A DNA stretch of 64,000 nt from Cryptomeria japonica (taxonomy: Eukaryota > Streptophyta > Pinopsida > Cupressales > Cupressaceae), in contig NC_081409.1 in assembly GCF_030272615.1 (NCBI RefSeq), positions 18,788,260 through 18,852,259 on the forward strand, written 5' to 3'. Both the position numbers and the translations under genes were made by a program. Below, piece by piece: positions 12,304 through 24,620 of the stretch (its first letter is position 1; each line of letters starts with the position of its first letter). The notes beneath the pieces were generated by a model. The model had not been told where the DNA came from. It searched no databases and saw only the letters and a list, made by a program, of their open reading frames with translations.

Positions 12304-12925
12304 GGCACAAGTAGCATGAGTGCGGGCCTATGTGATTCGGGATCTGGTAGTGCAGTTGGAGACAAGGGAAAGGTAACTGAATGCAAATATGATTGAGTGA
12401 ATAGTTTAAATAACTTATAATTATTATACACATCTAGACATAGATTGATAGTTTCACATACTTGTGTATATGTACAAAAAATTCTTGGCTTCACATCCTT
12501 GTTGACTACACCCACTATACCTGAAGAAGAAGAAGAAGAAGAAGAAGAAGAGATGTCTCGAGTACATGTGTGTTTATTTTATTTTGTGTTTAGTAGATAT
12601 AATTCATTATTATCAGTGACAATTATATGCTAACTTGTATCAATGTCATGTTTGTGAACATATGTAGGTTATGTATGAAAATATTGAAAACATACCTCCT
12701 CTACCAAAGACATACATCAAGAGTCCTCCAAAGCTGAAGAGAAAATGTGGAGATGAGGTAAACAAGAATAGTTCAATTATAGTTCATTTTTTATGTTAAC
12801 TTTTCGAATGTGGGTTATATAATATAACTAATCTTAATCGTGGTTTATTTTTTCTTGTACAGGATCCTTCAGAGCCGAGCAGTGCGGTGAAGAGGATCGA
12901 TTTTGATGATCCATCAGTAACTTAG
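12304..12925 (+). pseudogene. 3' exons of a truncated spliced gene of unknown function
   Basis: Three segments look like phase-0 exons with consensus splice sites. Exon 12,304-12,372 follows a pyrimidine-rich acceptor (CTCTTGTAG) and ends AAG before GTAACTG; it codes for GTSSMSAGLCDSGSGSAVGD plus GK. Exon 12,668-12,757 follows TATGTAG and ends GAG before GTAAACA; it contains PPLPKTYIKSPPKLKRKCGD. Exon 12,863-12,925 follows TTCTTGTACAG; it reads DPSEPSSAVKRIDFDDPSVT and stop. Lengths 69, 90 and 63 nt keep one frame. A GAA-rich stretch at 12,520-12,560 may be a further exon but its phase does not fit cleanly. The basic KLKRK suggests a nuclear protein, but I recognise no family. The 5' part is cut off by the retrotransposon LTR ending at 12,225. 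It could be a host gene or a fragment carried by a DNA transposon. Confidence 0.5.
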
Positions 12926-13383
12926 GATGTTATAGATAGTTTTGGGATGCATACATGTATAGTTGGCATGTATATTTTGTATATGGACATACATTCACGT
13001 ATATAGACATACATTTTGTTTGAGTTGGCGTTTATGCCATATTTGTGTATGGACATACACTTGTAATAATTTGACATTTTCATATATACTAAAGTTGATA
13101 TTTGATCATATAAATTGTTGCTCATGTGTGCATGGTGTTATCATGGAAAAATTTAATCTTCAATCTAATAATTAACAATGGTTAATAATTTTTATCTAAT
13201 GAATAATACAACTCATTTCATTTCATCGTAAGTGTTGTTTGTATAATGAACAATACAATTCATTTAATGAACAATATAATACAATTCATTTAATGAACAA
13301 TACAATTCATTTAATGAATAATACAATATAATTAATTTAATGAACAATAAAATACAATTCATTTAATGAGCAATACAATTCAT
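12926..13383. repeat. AT-rich downstream region with short tandem repeats
   Basis: At 12,950-13,080 variants of ATGGACATACATT recur several times. At 13,200-13,383 an approximately 20-bp unit, TTTAATGAACAATACAATTCA, is repeated about eight times with indels. Nothing looks coding. The tract ends where the ~360-bp tandem repeat begins. Confidence 0.7.
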
Positions 13384-14384
13384 TATTACCTTATGCATGC
13401 TCCTATTGCTCCCCCCCCGCACTTGGTCGAATGCTCGGGGTCATACCCTATCAACGGCATCTCTTGAGCACCCTAACTGCTAAAAGCTGTCAAACTTTGA
13501 TAGGCCCTAACTCGGAATCCGCAACACCTGCGAAAAATATTCTTGAATCTAAGGGGACATAAGTGGGGTCCCTACAAAAGCCTATCTTGGTTTTTCAAGT
13601 TTCCCTACGGTTTTACTAGGGTAGCATTTTTTCAGTTGGCGAAAAATCGTCAGTCTCATTCAATCGAATGTTGTCGCATGGCCAATTTCTCATTCTGCTC
13701 ATCATGATCATGAACCATCAGTTCTAACATGTCCATTTAGGCATTATTACCCTATGCATTCTCCTATTCCCCCCCCCCCCACTCGATCGAACTCTCAGGG
13801 TCATACTCTACCGACATCGTCCCTTAAGCAGTTTAAGTGCTAAAAATTGTCAAACTTTGATAGACGCTAACTCAGAATTTGTGGCACCTATGAATGATTC
13901 ATTTGAACCTATGGGGCTAAGAGAGGGGTCCCTAAAAAATCCTATCTCAGTTTTTCACATTTCTCTATGGTTTTATTAGGGCAACATTTTTTTAGTTGGC
14001 AAAAAAATCGTCAGTCTCATTCAATCGAATGTTGTCGCATGACCAATTTATTGTTCTGCTCATCATGATCACAAACCATCGGTTCTGACATGTCCGGTTA
14101 AGCATTATTACCCTATGCATGCTCCTATTTTCCCTCCCCCCACTCGGTCAAACACTTAGGGTCATACCCTACCGACGTCGTCCCTTGAGCATCCTAAGTG
14201 CTAAAAATTGTCAAACTTTGACGTGCCCTAACTCGAAATCCGTGGCACCTGCGAACAATCTGTTTGAACCTACGAGGCCATGAGAGGGGTCCCTACAAAA
14301 TCCTATATTGGTTTTTCAAGTTTCCCTACAGTTTTATTAGGGAAACATTTTTTCAGTTGGCAAAAAATCGTCAGTCTCATTCAA
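13384..14384. repeat. Tandem repeat, ~360-bp unit, about 2.8 copies
   Basis: Three units start with ATTACC(C/T)TATGCAT...CTCCTATT and a C-run at about 13,384, 13,744 and 14,106. Each continues through TCGTCAGTCTCATTCAAT. The third stops after that motif at about 14,384. Units contain AAAGTTTGACA-like and GGGGTCCCTA(C/A)AAAA blocks and share most positions, though they are clearly diverged. There is no coding frame across units and no 5S or tRNA-like promoter that I recognise. It may be a satellite fragment or tandem repeats from a larger element. Confidence 0.8.
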
Positions 14385-15494
14385 TGAAAAATATAGATAA
14401 ACAAGCATTACACTGTAGACATAATGATCATCAATATTTCCATGTATTGTATACATATACTTACCATTACACTTGCATGTGACATCCATGAATGAATATG
14501 CAAACATTATTTTTCGTCATTATCAATACAACTACACCAATGTACTCATGTATAGATACATTGCATTTCATCAATATAACTAAACTAGTTTGCTCATGGA
14601 CATCATATATCATCGTAACAAAGTTACATAAATTCACATCCATATACAAATACAACATCCCACTTCATCTGCATAAGACATCCTCATGTCCTAAGAGAAA
14701 AGCTTACATACAACAATGTCTGCATATAAATGAAGACCAAAATAAGCAACCTTTTTATACCCTTCTCACTACATTTCTCTGCATGGTTGAAGACGATGGT
14801 AGATATTGTCATTTCTAAATGGAAATACATTCACTTGACATAGCGTGTGAAATTTTATAAAATTTAATCACATTGACAAAGTGAGGGACTTAGTGTTTAT
14901 GCACAAAATTTAATCTCATTAATGCACAAAGGAATATGTACCATCACCAAGAGTAAACTAGTCAATGACGAATGATCTAGCATGAACTTGTATTTTTAAG
15001 AATTGTTAGTCTACACATAAAATGCATGCATGAACATAAAGGCTTTATGATAATCACTTCAACTGAAATGTATGATAATAAATGAAAAGGTGAGATTATA
15101 TACCATAAAAATACATCCCTTCGAATTATATCAAGAGAACCCACTATGTTGATGCAAAAATCATAATGCAAGTGTTGTATATCATCAAAAAGACGCATGA
15201 GCATAAAGGTTTTGCGATAATTATATCATCAAAAATTGTCAAATAGTGTTGTATAATAAGAAAAATTGTAAAGCTCATCAAATGCATGATAATAAGCCGT
15301 GTTGCAAAAATACGTCCCTTCGAATTATATCGAGTGTACCTGCTATGTGCATGCAAAAACCGTGTTGCAAAAAAAAAAGTTCATCAATAGACCTGCATTT
15401 TGAACACATCCTTAATATACACGTAACAAACTTGACCATTAAGGTTTCATGATCATTGTTTGAAATGAAATGCATGATAAAAAAAATAAGACAC
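14385..15494. repeat. Non-coding region with a diverged tandem duplication
   Basis: No gene is supported. Between about 15,025 and 15,470 the motif GCATGA(A/G)CATAAAGG, then CGATAAT or TGATAAT, ATCCCTTCGAATTATATC and a TGTTG-containing tail, recurs about two and a half times with a period near 170-200 bp. The 14,390-14,820 part is plain AT-rich sequence. Short ORFs here overlap on both strands and are not credible. Confidence 0.55.
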
Positions 15495-16597
15495 TGTGTG
15501 TGTGAAAAGTGGACTAAGAATCTGTATCTGGAATACACAACACTTCAATTAAGTCATTAGATGCATGGTTAGTTAGATATAAGCATGAATATGAAAAACC
15601 ATAACAAACCGACCCATTGCCTTCTAAAAGATGCGAGTATAAGATTGCTCTCAGATTTGTATAAGCAATCCAGTGACTAGACAACACCAAGACGAAGGAT
15701 TTTAATCTATATGAGCATGATACTAATGCTAGATGGGTGCAAGATTAAACTAACAAGATTTAAGCAATAAATGAGATAAATGATCTAAATATGTATGCAA
15801 TATTCTCAATGAACCTAGAGCAAAAATGGTATAATAACAATATATTCTCCAGGATTTTTGAATGAGAGATGAGAGCCTAAATTTATAGAAAATTCAGAAA
15901 GAAACCAACAGCTGAGATCAAATGATGATGAGCGGTCAAGATTTTCCAAGAGGAAGCACAATCCAGGTGAATTGATGTGATTGGATGCTTTTTTCAGTTT
16001 TAAAGGAAATTGAACTAAAATTAAGATAAAATCAAGAAAAAAACTGATTTATTCTCTATTTCATTCAATTTTAATATTTAATTGTTTTAATTGCTTTCTT
16101 TGAGATTATTTATCAATTTTTAATTTGTTTTTTTCAAGATTATTTCCAATTGATTTCGTTTCTCAAATTTTTAATTCTTTTTGTCATTTAATTCATTTTT
16201 TGATTTATTTCCTTTTGTGAAGATTTGTGCTCATAATTTCCAATTCCTCTTTCTTGATTTGTTTCCTTTTTTGAAGATTTATGACAATTTTTATTTGTTT
16301 TTCAAATTAATTCCTCTTTTTGATGATTTAATGGAAAATTTATTTATTTAATTAAATATGCAAAAGGTATTTAATTAAAATAAATAAGATAATTGTTTAA
16401 AATGATTTACTTGGAATGATTTAATTAATTAAATAAATATTTAATTAATATTGAGTGATTAATTTTGCCATGTGACATTGATGATTAAAGAATTAAATGT
16501 GTGCTCAAGATTTATTTAATTGCCTTTGGTTAGGACCTTGGTGATGTTGTCGATATTAGGGGCCCATGGTTTAGATGGCCATTTTTAGGGTATTACA
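15495..16597 (-). repeat. 3' LTR of the outer gypsy element
   Basis: This is 1103 bp and matches 38,167-39,251 over its whole length with scattered substitutions and small indels. On the minus strand it starts TGTAATACCC (16,597) and ends CACACA (15,495). It is preceded on that strand by the polypurine tract CAAAGAGGGGAAAA (16,611-16,598), which defines it as the 3' LTR. The outside flank is GACAC. It does not match the flank beyond the other LTR. Confidence 0.85.
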
Positions 16598-16611
16598 TTT
16601 TCCCCTCTTTG

Positions 16612-19600
16612 AATTAATGTGCGAGTAGCGTGTTGATTCAAAGAATAGTTGATGTCTAGGAGATACTAGTTCTGAACTTGATTGATCATGAACTAGATGA
16701 AAAGTGAGGTGTTTAGCTTGTTTCAAAGTGACGAAGCTAAATGAAGTCTGATTAAAGTGATATCAATCCCGAACTTGATTGAACTTAGGAACGATAGAAA
16801 AAAAAAAGATACCGAACTTGAACTTGATTGATCAAGAAGCGGATCTTACTGATCTAGAACTTGATTGATCAAGAAGTGGATCTTACTGATCTAGAACTTG
16901 ACTGATCAAGAAGCAGATCTTACTGATCTAGAACTTGATTGAACTAGACACAATGAGTGATGATAAAAAAATCGATCTTGAACTTGATTGATCAAGATAC
17001 GATGAGCGAAGATAGATTGTCCAGCTTGATCCAAAGCAACGAATACTGAACACATGCTTAGATTGAGTGTGATCAAAGATACTCTTTAAACCCTTGATTG
17101 AGTTTAAACGAATAATTAGCTTGATGAAAAGCGATGAAACTGATTAACGTTAAGAGATTGATTCAGATAAAGACAATATCAGCTTGATTTGAAGCGATGA
17201 AACTGATATGCCCCTAGAGATTGATTTGATTCAGATGATCGAGAAATCTCAACTTGATATAAAGTGATGAAGTCAAGATGCCCCTAGCGATGAGGTCTTA
17301 TTTGATTGATTTTCTTTAGTTGACAAAGATGTTTTGCTTGACTTTCAATGAAGATTTGAAAATTTTCTTGACATTTGAAGATGTGAGCTCATAAGGTCAT
17401 GAGTATGCCCCCTCAGGAGTGAAATCGAAAGATAGCGAGGGTACATGATGATAGGCAATTTTGAGCGATGATAAGTTATTTTGAGCACAAATTGATTCAA
17501 AGGAATTTTTGAAAATTTTGCGTTGAAATTGAGTGCAAAGTTGATTTGTAGAAATTAAATTGAGATTTAGCATTGATTAACGAGAAATTGAGCACAAATA
17601 GAAGAGAGAATGAACAGTTGATGAAAGCGCTAAGTGGTTAACGTCGTGAAATTTCGATTAGAGAATTGACATCAGATTTCGATTTCGATCCTAAAAATGG
17701 ACTCAGGATAGCCGATTTACAAGCTCGTGATTTGATTTCATCGTACTTGTGTTGATTGATTATGAGATGTTGTTCTATATGCTATATTCTCTATGTTTGC
17801 ATATCTTTTTAATATGGATGTATGAATGCAAATGAAATAAGGATGTTTATTTTTGTTTCTTTTCATATGCAAATAGATGAATGTGTAATGAGGAGAATGA
17901 GTAATGCAAATTTTTTATTTTTCTATGCAATAAGATGAATGCAAATAAGTATAAAATGAAATGTATGGATCTATAGAAGATTCTCATGTATGCAGCTAAC
18001 ATCTCAAAACATAAGTACTCGATCAGAGAAATGATGAAGAAGAGACCGCTTAGCTAAGAAATGATGATGCTCCAACTCTCTTTTAGAAGATAGAGAAAGC
18101 ATTGTTACTATACTGAAATCGCTCTAAATTCACAAGATGTAGAATGAAATGCAAAATGATATGCAACCGAAACCTAGTCACTGGATTTTGAAAAGCTTAA
18201 TTTTCATCATTGAGTGTTTTACAGTTATAATAGGCAGATTAGAGTTCCTTTCTTTTCATGTGCAATATTAATTATCTTGTCCATAATGACCCTTTTTTTG
18301 TTCATATCCTTGGATAGATTTCGCAGGGACCTGAATTGCATCATAAAGAAATTCCCTCAAAATAGACAAAGAAATGATGGGAACCTCCCTGTAGCATTCA
18401 AATAAGTGGAGTCGAGGTATGTGTGGCAATTTCACCTTGATGTGAAGGCTCTTATCACAAACACCCAACTGGTTAGATGTTTTTAGATCATCAGAATCAT
18501 TCCTACAAGCATAAAACAAAGAAAATATTATGCCCCCAATCCTTGCTCCTCTTAGTCAAGATAGACTTCCTCGAGTTACTCAGAGGGATAATAATCAAAA
18601 TTTAATAAAAGACAACATACAAAGAAAATTTTCAGTCATGGCTCAAACTGTTTAGTGATTTGTTTTTAGTTTTGTTGTTTTGCTTGTTTACTCAGTGATA
18701 AAAACTCTTCAGTAGTCAGGAGATAGATGACTGACTTGGATTGGATGACCAGGTTTCACTGACGTAAAGTTGACTTGGTTGATACTTCTTAGGACATATA
18801 ATGTGCTCTTGTCGATTACCTAAGACTAGGACATTGATCAGTTTCAAGCCATGAGGGTTCCAATCAAGTAGGATGTCACTAAAATATGTATAGGCGAAAG
18901 AAAAGATACATGAAAGCAGGAATGCCAATGTTGCGTTGATAGATGGAGCGCTTGAGTACAAGAGGTGCCTATTTGCCAAGTTTTCACCTGCTTGGAAGAG
19001 ATTCATTTTTTTTTACCAAGGTGCCTGTTTTACCAGGTTTTCACCAAGGCATTTTCTCTCTTTTTTTCCTTTTTTTTTTCTTTTTTTCTTTTTTTCTTTT
19101 CTTTATTTTTTTTTGAATTTCTTCAGGACTTTTTCTAATTTTTAGGATTTCTTCAGGACATTTTATGACGTTTAGGATTTCTTCGGGACTTTTTATGATT
19201 TTTATGATTTTTTAATGTTTGCCCCTAGTGTCTAGCAAGGCAAAAGAGATTTTGAGTACATGAATGGATAAGCGAATGGTGGTGGGCACTTTTAAGGACT
19301 ATCTAACAACATTAATCCAAGCACAGGGTCTAGATATAGCAATGTAGACCAAGGATTTTAGCGATGTAAAGCAAGGGTTTTAGCGAGGTAAAGCAAGGGT
19401 TTTAGCGATGTAAAGCAAGGATATAGTGCAGCGAAGCAAGGATATAGCGTAACGAAGCCATATGGTCCAAAGCAGTGGCCATGTCAAGAGGTTTGTGGAA
19501 AGCATGTTTTTGCATTTTGTCCATAGTGTTGATCAAGATCAAGGGATAGATTTGGATAGGAGGCAGATATGATAAGCAAGATCAAAGGTAGTAATGAAGG

Positions 19601-20111
19601 ATGTAAGAAAGAAATGGATAGGAGCTAAAGGGTCTGGATCAAGTGTAATAAATAGGACACATGAAGCTTGCAAAGATCCTTAACCTTGTCAAGATCAAAG
19701 GTGGAAAAGGGATATGAATGTAAATAGAGCAGATGAGGGATAATGGAGGATGAAGGATAATAGATGGATGTACATGGATGGAACTTGCCCCCAATGTAAA
19801 GTGCAAAAGGATAATGGATTACACATGATACCTATTTTCTAGGTTTTCATCATGGTACTTGCCCAAGGCGCCACACGAAGTGGTTTTCACACAAGGACAA
19901 ATTTATTTCTCTTTACTTTTTTTTTTTTCTAATTTTTTTTTTCACTTTTTCATCATTTTTTTTTCTTTTGGAAGATAATGGAGGCATGATAGGGGATGGA
20001 ACAAGGAACCCAATGTCTCGCTACTTTGGATGGTACCCTTAGAATATGAGTTGCAATAGACCATGGCTATGAAGTTATGCTCAAAGATGTTGGCAGGATA
20101 ATGAAATTAAA
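16612..20111 (-). other. Non-coding 3' region of the outer gypsy element with small tandem repeats
   Basis: There is no credible gene. Three near-identical 37-bp units (GAACTTGATTGATCAAGAAG and onward) lie at about 16,828-16,945. Three 22-bp units (TTTTAGCGATGTAAAGCAAG) lie at about 19,353-19,425. The segments at 18,960-19,210 and 19,830-19,970 (CACCTATTTGCCAGGTTTTCACC followed by T-rich runs) resemble 3430-3600 in the other minus-strand gypsy relic. This is a conserved feature of the family's 3' untranslated region. Confidence 0.6.
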
Positions 20112-22234
20112 CTAGGGCAAGGATTGGATAAGAGGGATGGAAGGGTGAAAAAGAGGTGTTAGATAATGGATGGGATGTTGGAAGAATTGTGTATGGCTAG
20201 ATGGAAATGCTGGAAAGATCAACATTGGCACACATCTTGAGGGATGGTGGACATATGGAAGAGAAGTGAATCTCATATTTTGAGATTTGGATGGAGGAAA
20301 GGTTACAAATTTTGGGGCATAAGAACCCAAAATGGATGAAGGGGGTGATGGAGGAATAGACTCGGAAGGTATGGATGGAGGAACAACAATTTTGGATGCC
20401 AATTTTGATTTTTCTTTAGACTTTTGTGTTTCAAGAAGCCATTTAGGGATCCATGTGGTTTTTGATTTTTCATGCTTTAGTAGTTCCTTAGAGTGCATTG
20501 CTTGTACAATTTCCTTAGGAACCCATATAAATTTTGACTTTGCTTCTTTCTTTGTGGGCCTTAGTGGTGTTTTTTTTTTTCTTTTTTCTTTTTGGATCAT
20601 ATTTTTTTTTGTTTTGACATGTCGATTAGATGGGACATGTTGATCCTTGAATACATGTGGATTACTTGATTTATGACTTTTATGCTTGGCATCCAAATTG
20701 CTTGGAGAAGGAAAAGAATGTATGAATGGATAGGAATGATATGGAGGTATTTTAGATGGATAAAAGGTACTCGAAGATGTGTACCTTTGTTAATCCTGCA
20801 TAAGGGATGGAGGGATATAGGGACCTGGAATGGATGGAAGCGATGATGGGGAAAGTGTATATTTAGATTTAGCTGGAGAAATGTAGGATTTATGAGAGAT
20901 ACCAACATCTTGAGAAATGTCCTTGAGGCCATGACCTTTAACATTTTCTTTAACATGGAGGGGTTCTTGCTTGTGGAGATCCACCCCTTTGCCTTTATAA
21001 ATATTTTGACTTGTAGGATACACTTTGCTTTGGAAAGAAGGCGCGATTCCATTATGAGACGGAGGTGGAATGCAAGGAATGATAGGATCACGAGAGGGAT
21101 TTGTAGGCCTGATGGATCCTTGAGCTAAACATGGAGGATTATTACAAGGAGATGAAGACTTTGATCTTGACATGGAAGAGGACCATTGGATAGAGTAGGA
21201 AGGATGTTTGACTCTTCATTTTGAATAGGATAGTTTGAAAAGGTGGAAGAGGCATCATGATATTACTTAGGAAGTGGATTAGGAATGGAATTTGGAAGGA
21301 TGGTTTGTTCTTGAGATGGAAGGGGATCATCTTGGAAGAAATGGAAAGGTATAAGGGGGTCATCATGGGATTCTAGGGAAATAGGATCTTTTCAATCATT
21401 AGATGGGATTAAGGAGTTTTTGTGTCTTGATCTTGATTTATGGCACTACTTATTTTTTCATTTTCTAGATTTTCCTCTTGACATGGAGTCACTTCTAAGG
21501 AAGGGGTAGGATTGTGCATAGGCATAGGAGATTCTTGGAAGATCTCCATATTTTGGCATGATGGGGAAACATTTTGAGTGGGACTCTCTGAAGTGGGTAC
21601 GTTTGGAATTAAAGTGTATGATGGCATAGGATCTAGGATTTTTAAATCTTTAGAGGAACTTGTATCAATATTGGCATTAACTTGGATTTCCATAGGAGAT
21701 AGCCCTTGAAGGTCAACATTAGAAGTTTCATTGTTTGAAGGAGATGAAGACATCATGGAAGGGATGGAGGCTACATATGGAGCCTTGCTAGACATAGGTT
21801 CATGATTTTGATCACGCTTAGAAGTAGTTCCTTCTTTTTCTTTAGGTGAGTCATTAGGATCTTTAATTTCAATGACACCATCATCAAGGAGATCTTGAAT
21901 CTTATGTTTTAATTCCATACACATTGAAGTCTTATGTTTGTTATGCCTATGATATGCACAATAACTAGTCAAAACTGCACATCTCCATGTGGTCTTTTTA
22001 GGCAATATGATAAGATTGTTCTTAAGAAGCTCTTCCAAAGCTGACTCAATAGATTGCCCCAAAGGTGTAAACTGCCTATCTAGGGAATAGATGTCTTTTT
22101 GTCTTGGTGAAGGTATTTTGTGATCTTGTATGAGATTTGGTCTTTGATTGTCAATTATTTGTTGCTATTCACTTGTCAAATCACATAATCGTTTTAGCAT
22201 TCCTTGAAGTTTCTCACACTTGATATCATATATT
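20112..22234 (-). pseudogene. Gag-like protein, distal part (outer gypsy element)
   Basis: Frames at 22,062-21,409, 21,366-21,142, 21,173-20,790 and 20,696-20,112 form a broken Gag C-terminal half. The first carries PLGQSIESALEELLKNN and a knuckle-like CAYHRHNKHKTSMCMELK followed by IQDLLDDGVIEIKDPN, as in Tat-type Gag. The rest is Ser/Pro-rich. Near 20,530-20,430 are two related motifs, KFIWVPKEIVQAM and TTWIPKWLLETQ. The ORF changes frame at least three times. The start is separated from this part by the element at 22,235-24,963. The Ser/Pro region has no known function; it takes the place where protease would be expected. Confidence 0.7.
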
Positions 22235-22577
22235 TGTTAGAGTATTCGGGTATTTACTTGATTAATTAAACATTATTTGTTTAATTATTTAAGTTCCCTT
22301 TATCTCTTTTACACTTAAGCTAACTTTAGGTGCATATAATTAATTATTATGTGCAAACCTAGGTTTTCCCTTTTAGGGTTTCTTGACCTATTAAAGGTTG
22401 AGTTCTTTCTTTTCATTGTATGGAGAAGGATTATTATTGACAATACATTTTGGAGCATATTTTTCCTGTGTATTCTTTCCTTTTGTGATTTGCTTCATTG
22501 CTTCTCCTTGTAACAGGTTTTTCAGCTTGCAGAGATTATTTGGGCTCCTATGGTGTTATATTTTCTCAACTCCTATA
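22235..22577 (+). repeat. 5' LTR of the non-autonomous element
   Basis: Starts TGTTAGAG and ends CTATA directly before the PBS. The TG...TA ends, instead of TG...CA, are identical in both LTRs, so they are probably a property of the family and not decay. Confidence 0.92.
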
Positions 22578-22589
22578 TGGTATCAGAGC
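22578..22589 (+). other. Primer-binding site (initiator Met tRNA)
   Basis: TGGTATCAGAGC begins at the first base after the LTR. It is the standard plant copia-type PBS and sets the plus-strand orientation of this element. Confidence 0.93.
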
Positions 22590-22959
22590 TTCAGATCTAC
22601 AGCTACATGTTCTTGTTTTGAGAATTTTTGCTTTGGAAGCAGATCTGGGGTTTCAGGAATTTTTTATGTACCTAGGGTTTGAGATTTTTTTCTAAGCACT
22701 TTGGGCCTAAACGGACCTCACCATCGTGCTCAAAAGGCCTGAAAACCCCTATGGTCATATAAAATTTGACCTATTTTGGTTCCCGAGCCTCTGGGTGAAT
22801 TTTTTTTCTCAGATCTAGGCCGTACGACCCTGGCATGCAGATTGAGAAAAAAATTTGAATTTTTTTTTTTGCCTTTTTATGGCATGCAGGCCGAAATTTG
22901 CTTTAAAAAAAAAAAAAAATCTCTTAAAAAAGCAAAAAAAAAGAGGAGGTTTTGTTTCT

Positions 22960-23460
22960 TTTTAAGATTTTTTTTTTTTTTTTTTGGGTCCCCACGGTAC
23001 GCAGGGTACCGTGGGGCCCCTATGTTGTTGTAGGCCCTGCAGACTTTTGTACGGTGCTGTCACCGTCAGCTCAGGCTCCACGCCTCCTTCCTCCGGCCCC
23101 GGCCCTGGCCTCTGACTCATTGTCGACCACCGGCTCCCCAGCCCTGCTTTCTCTGGCAACCCCCGCCGCCTGCGGCCCCCAGCTCCCCAGCCGCCGCTCG
23201 GCCTCCCGCCACCGCTTGCAGCCCCCGGCCTCCGCCTCCCTACGACCCCCAGCTCCCCGGCCGCCGCTCGGCCCGACCTTCCCACCGCCAGCTTCCGCCA
23301 CCCAGCTCGACCTCCTCCGCTACCCAACCCACTTCACCGCTCGGCCACCTGGCTCCGCTCCGCCCAACCCTCAAGGAGGCTCTGCCCCGCCACCAGGCTG
23401 CCACCGGAGCACCGCTCCCTAGCCTCCTCCACCCAAACAAGCCACCAGACCTCTTTTTTG
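22960..23460 (+). other. GC-rich, Pro/Ala/Ser-coding insert inside the non-autonomous element
   Basis: About 430 bp (23,025-23,450) is very rich in C and G, in strong contrast to the AT-rich surroundings. One plus-strand frame (22,952-23,422) is open for 156 codons and reads as low-complexity Pro/Ala/Ser/Arg sequence. Blocks CCCCCAGCTCCCC...GCCGCCGCTCGGCC occur twice (near 23,177 and 23,248). All frames, including the minus strand, stay open because of the composition, so the ORF is weak evidence of a protein. It could be a captured host gene fragment or a GC-rich minisatellite. Confidence 0.5.
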
Positions 23461-24610
23461 GCATTTTTTAGGGGGGGGTTTGGTTTTTTGGCCCTATCTT
23501 GGACATACAGAGTCATTTTTTTGAAAACGAATAGGCATCGAAAAGTTGGTTCCGAGACGGACCTCATGGTGTTGGTATTTTTTTTCAATTTTTCCATTTG
23601 ACTATGTGTTTTTCCAGTCAAAGTGAGGTCTAGTTTTTGCACTCTAGGAGCCATAGAATGAGCATCCGACCTCCGTTTTTTGAAAATTTTATATTTTTGG
23701 AAAGCATGTGCTGTGTACTTTCCAGCCATCTGAGTTTTATTTCTAGATTCTGCTCCATGCATATTTTATTCATTTTTTTGTCTTTTTAGCACTCTGGTGG
23801 ATATCGTGGTTGTTTCAGGTTCTGGGATCTCTTCTTTGAGTAGGGTGTCTCTATTTTGGTTCATGTTTCTTTTTTCAGTCTTCTTATCATTGTAGCTTGT
23901 ATTTATGCAAACACACTGAGATAAAGTGCCATCATGCATTGTTTACTTGGAATCTTGCATATCTTGTGTCTTGTTGTACATGCACTATTGATCAAGTGCC
24001 ATGAGGGGGTTGATGTTTGCCTGTTGTTTGCCATCTTCCTTTGTCCGATGAGTGTTCCTTCCATGACATTCACCTCATGATGATGTGTCTCAGCACCTTT
24101 GATGTTCTTGGTTCTTTGTCATGCAGTATTTTTTGGCTGTCCTTTTTAGTGTTCTTGTCCCTCTCCCACTTCCGCATTATGGGGAGGTTTATCCTGTTGG
24201 TTCTAATGATTCCATGGTTCAATTGATCAGCTCTTCAGGCTTTGGTTTCTCATGCCATCTGTATCTTTGATTTTAGTTGTTTTTGCCTTGTTTGCCTCCT
24301 GATTCAAGTAGTGTCATTTGAGGGCACTCATGCAGATTACAGTCTTTTCTACCTGGTCATGTTCTAGTTCAGTGGATGTTCTTCAGATCAGCAGTTATTC
24401 TTCGACAGAGTTTGCAGGTTCTTCATGCTTCAGTGATATTATTTTCCATCTCTTTTTGGAGTAGAGTTTTGTTCCCATGTGGTTTTCTCTATTTCTCCAG
24501 TTCATAGAGATTTCATTGTATTTGGGTACCTGATCAGGCCTTGTTGCCAGGACCAATCTTTATTGCTTTCAGTAGCTGTTCTAGGTTTTAGCTTCTCCCT
24601 AAGTCTATCT

Positions 24611-24620
24611 TAAGGGGGGG
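24611..24620 (+). other. Polypurine tract of the non-autonomous element
   Basis: TAAGGGGGGG lies directly before the second LTR. A polypurine tract at this place primes plus-strand DNA synthesis, and its strand agrees with the PBS. Confidence 0.88.

Noticed and set aside
12445-12633. A 62-residue ORF with a Glu run as a separate gene
   Set aside because: It is built on a GAA microsatellite, starts without a good ATG, and overlaps an intron between the better exons.
22952-23464. Long overlapping ORFs on both strands in the GC-rich segment
   Set aside because: All frames are open because the segment is almost free of A and T. Codon content is low-complexity Pro/Ala/Arg, and no start context or domain supports a gene.
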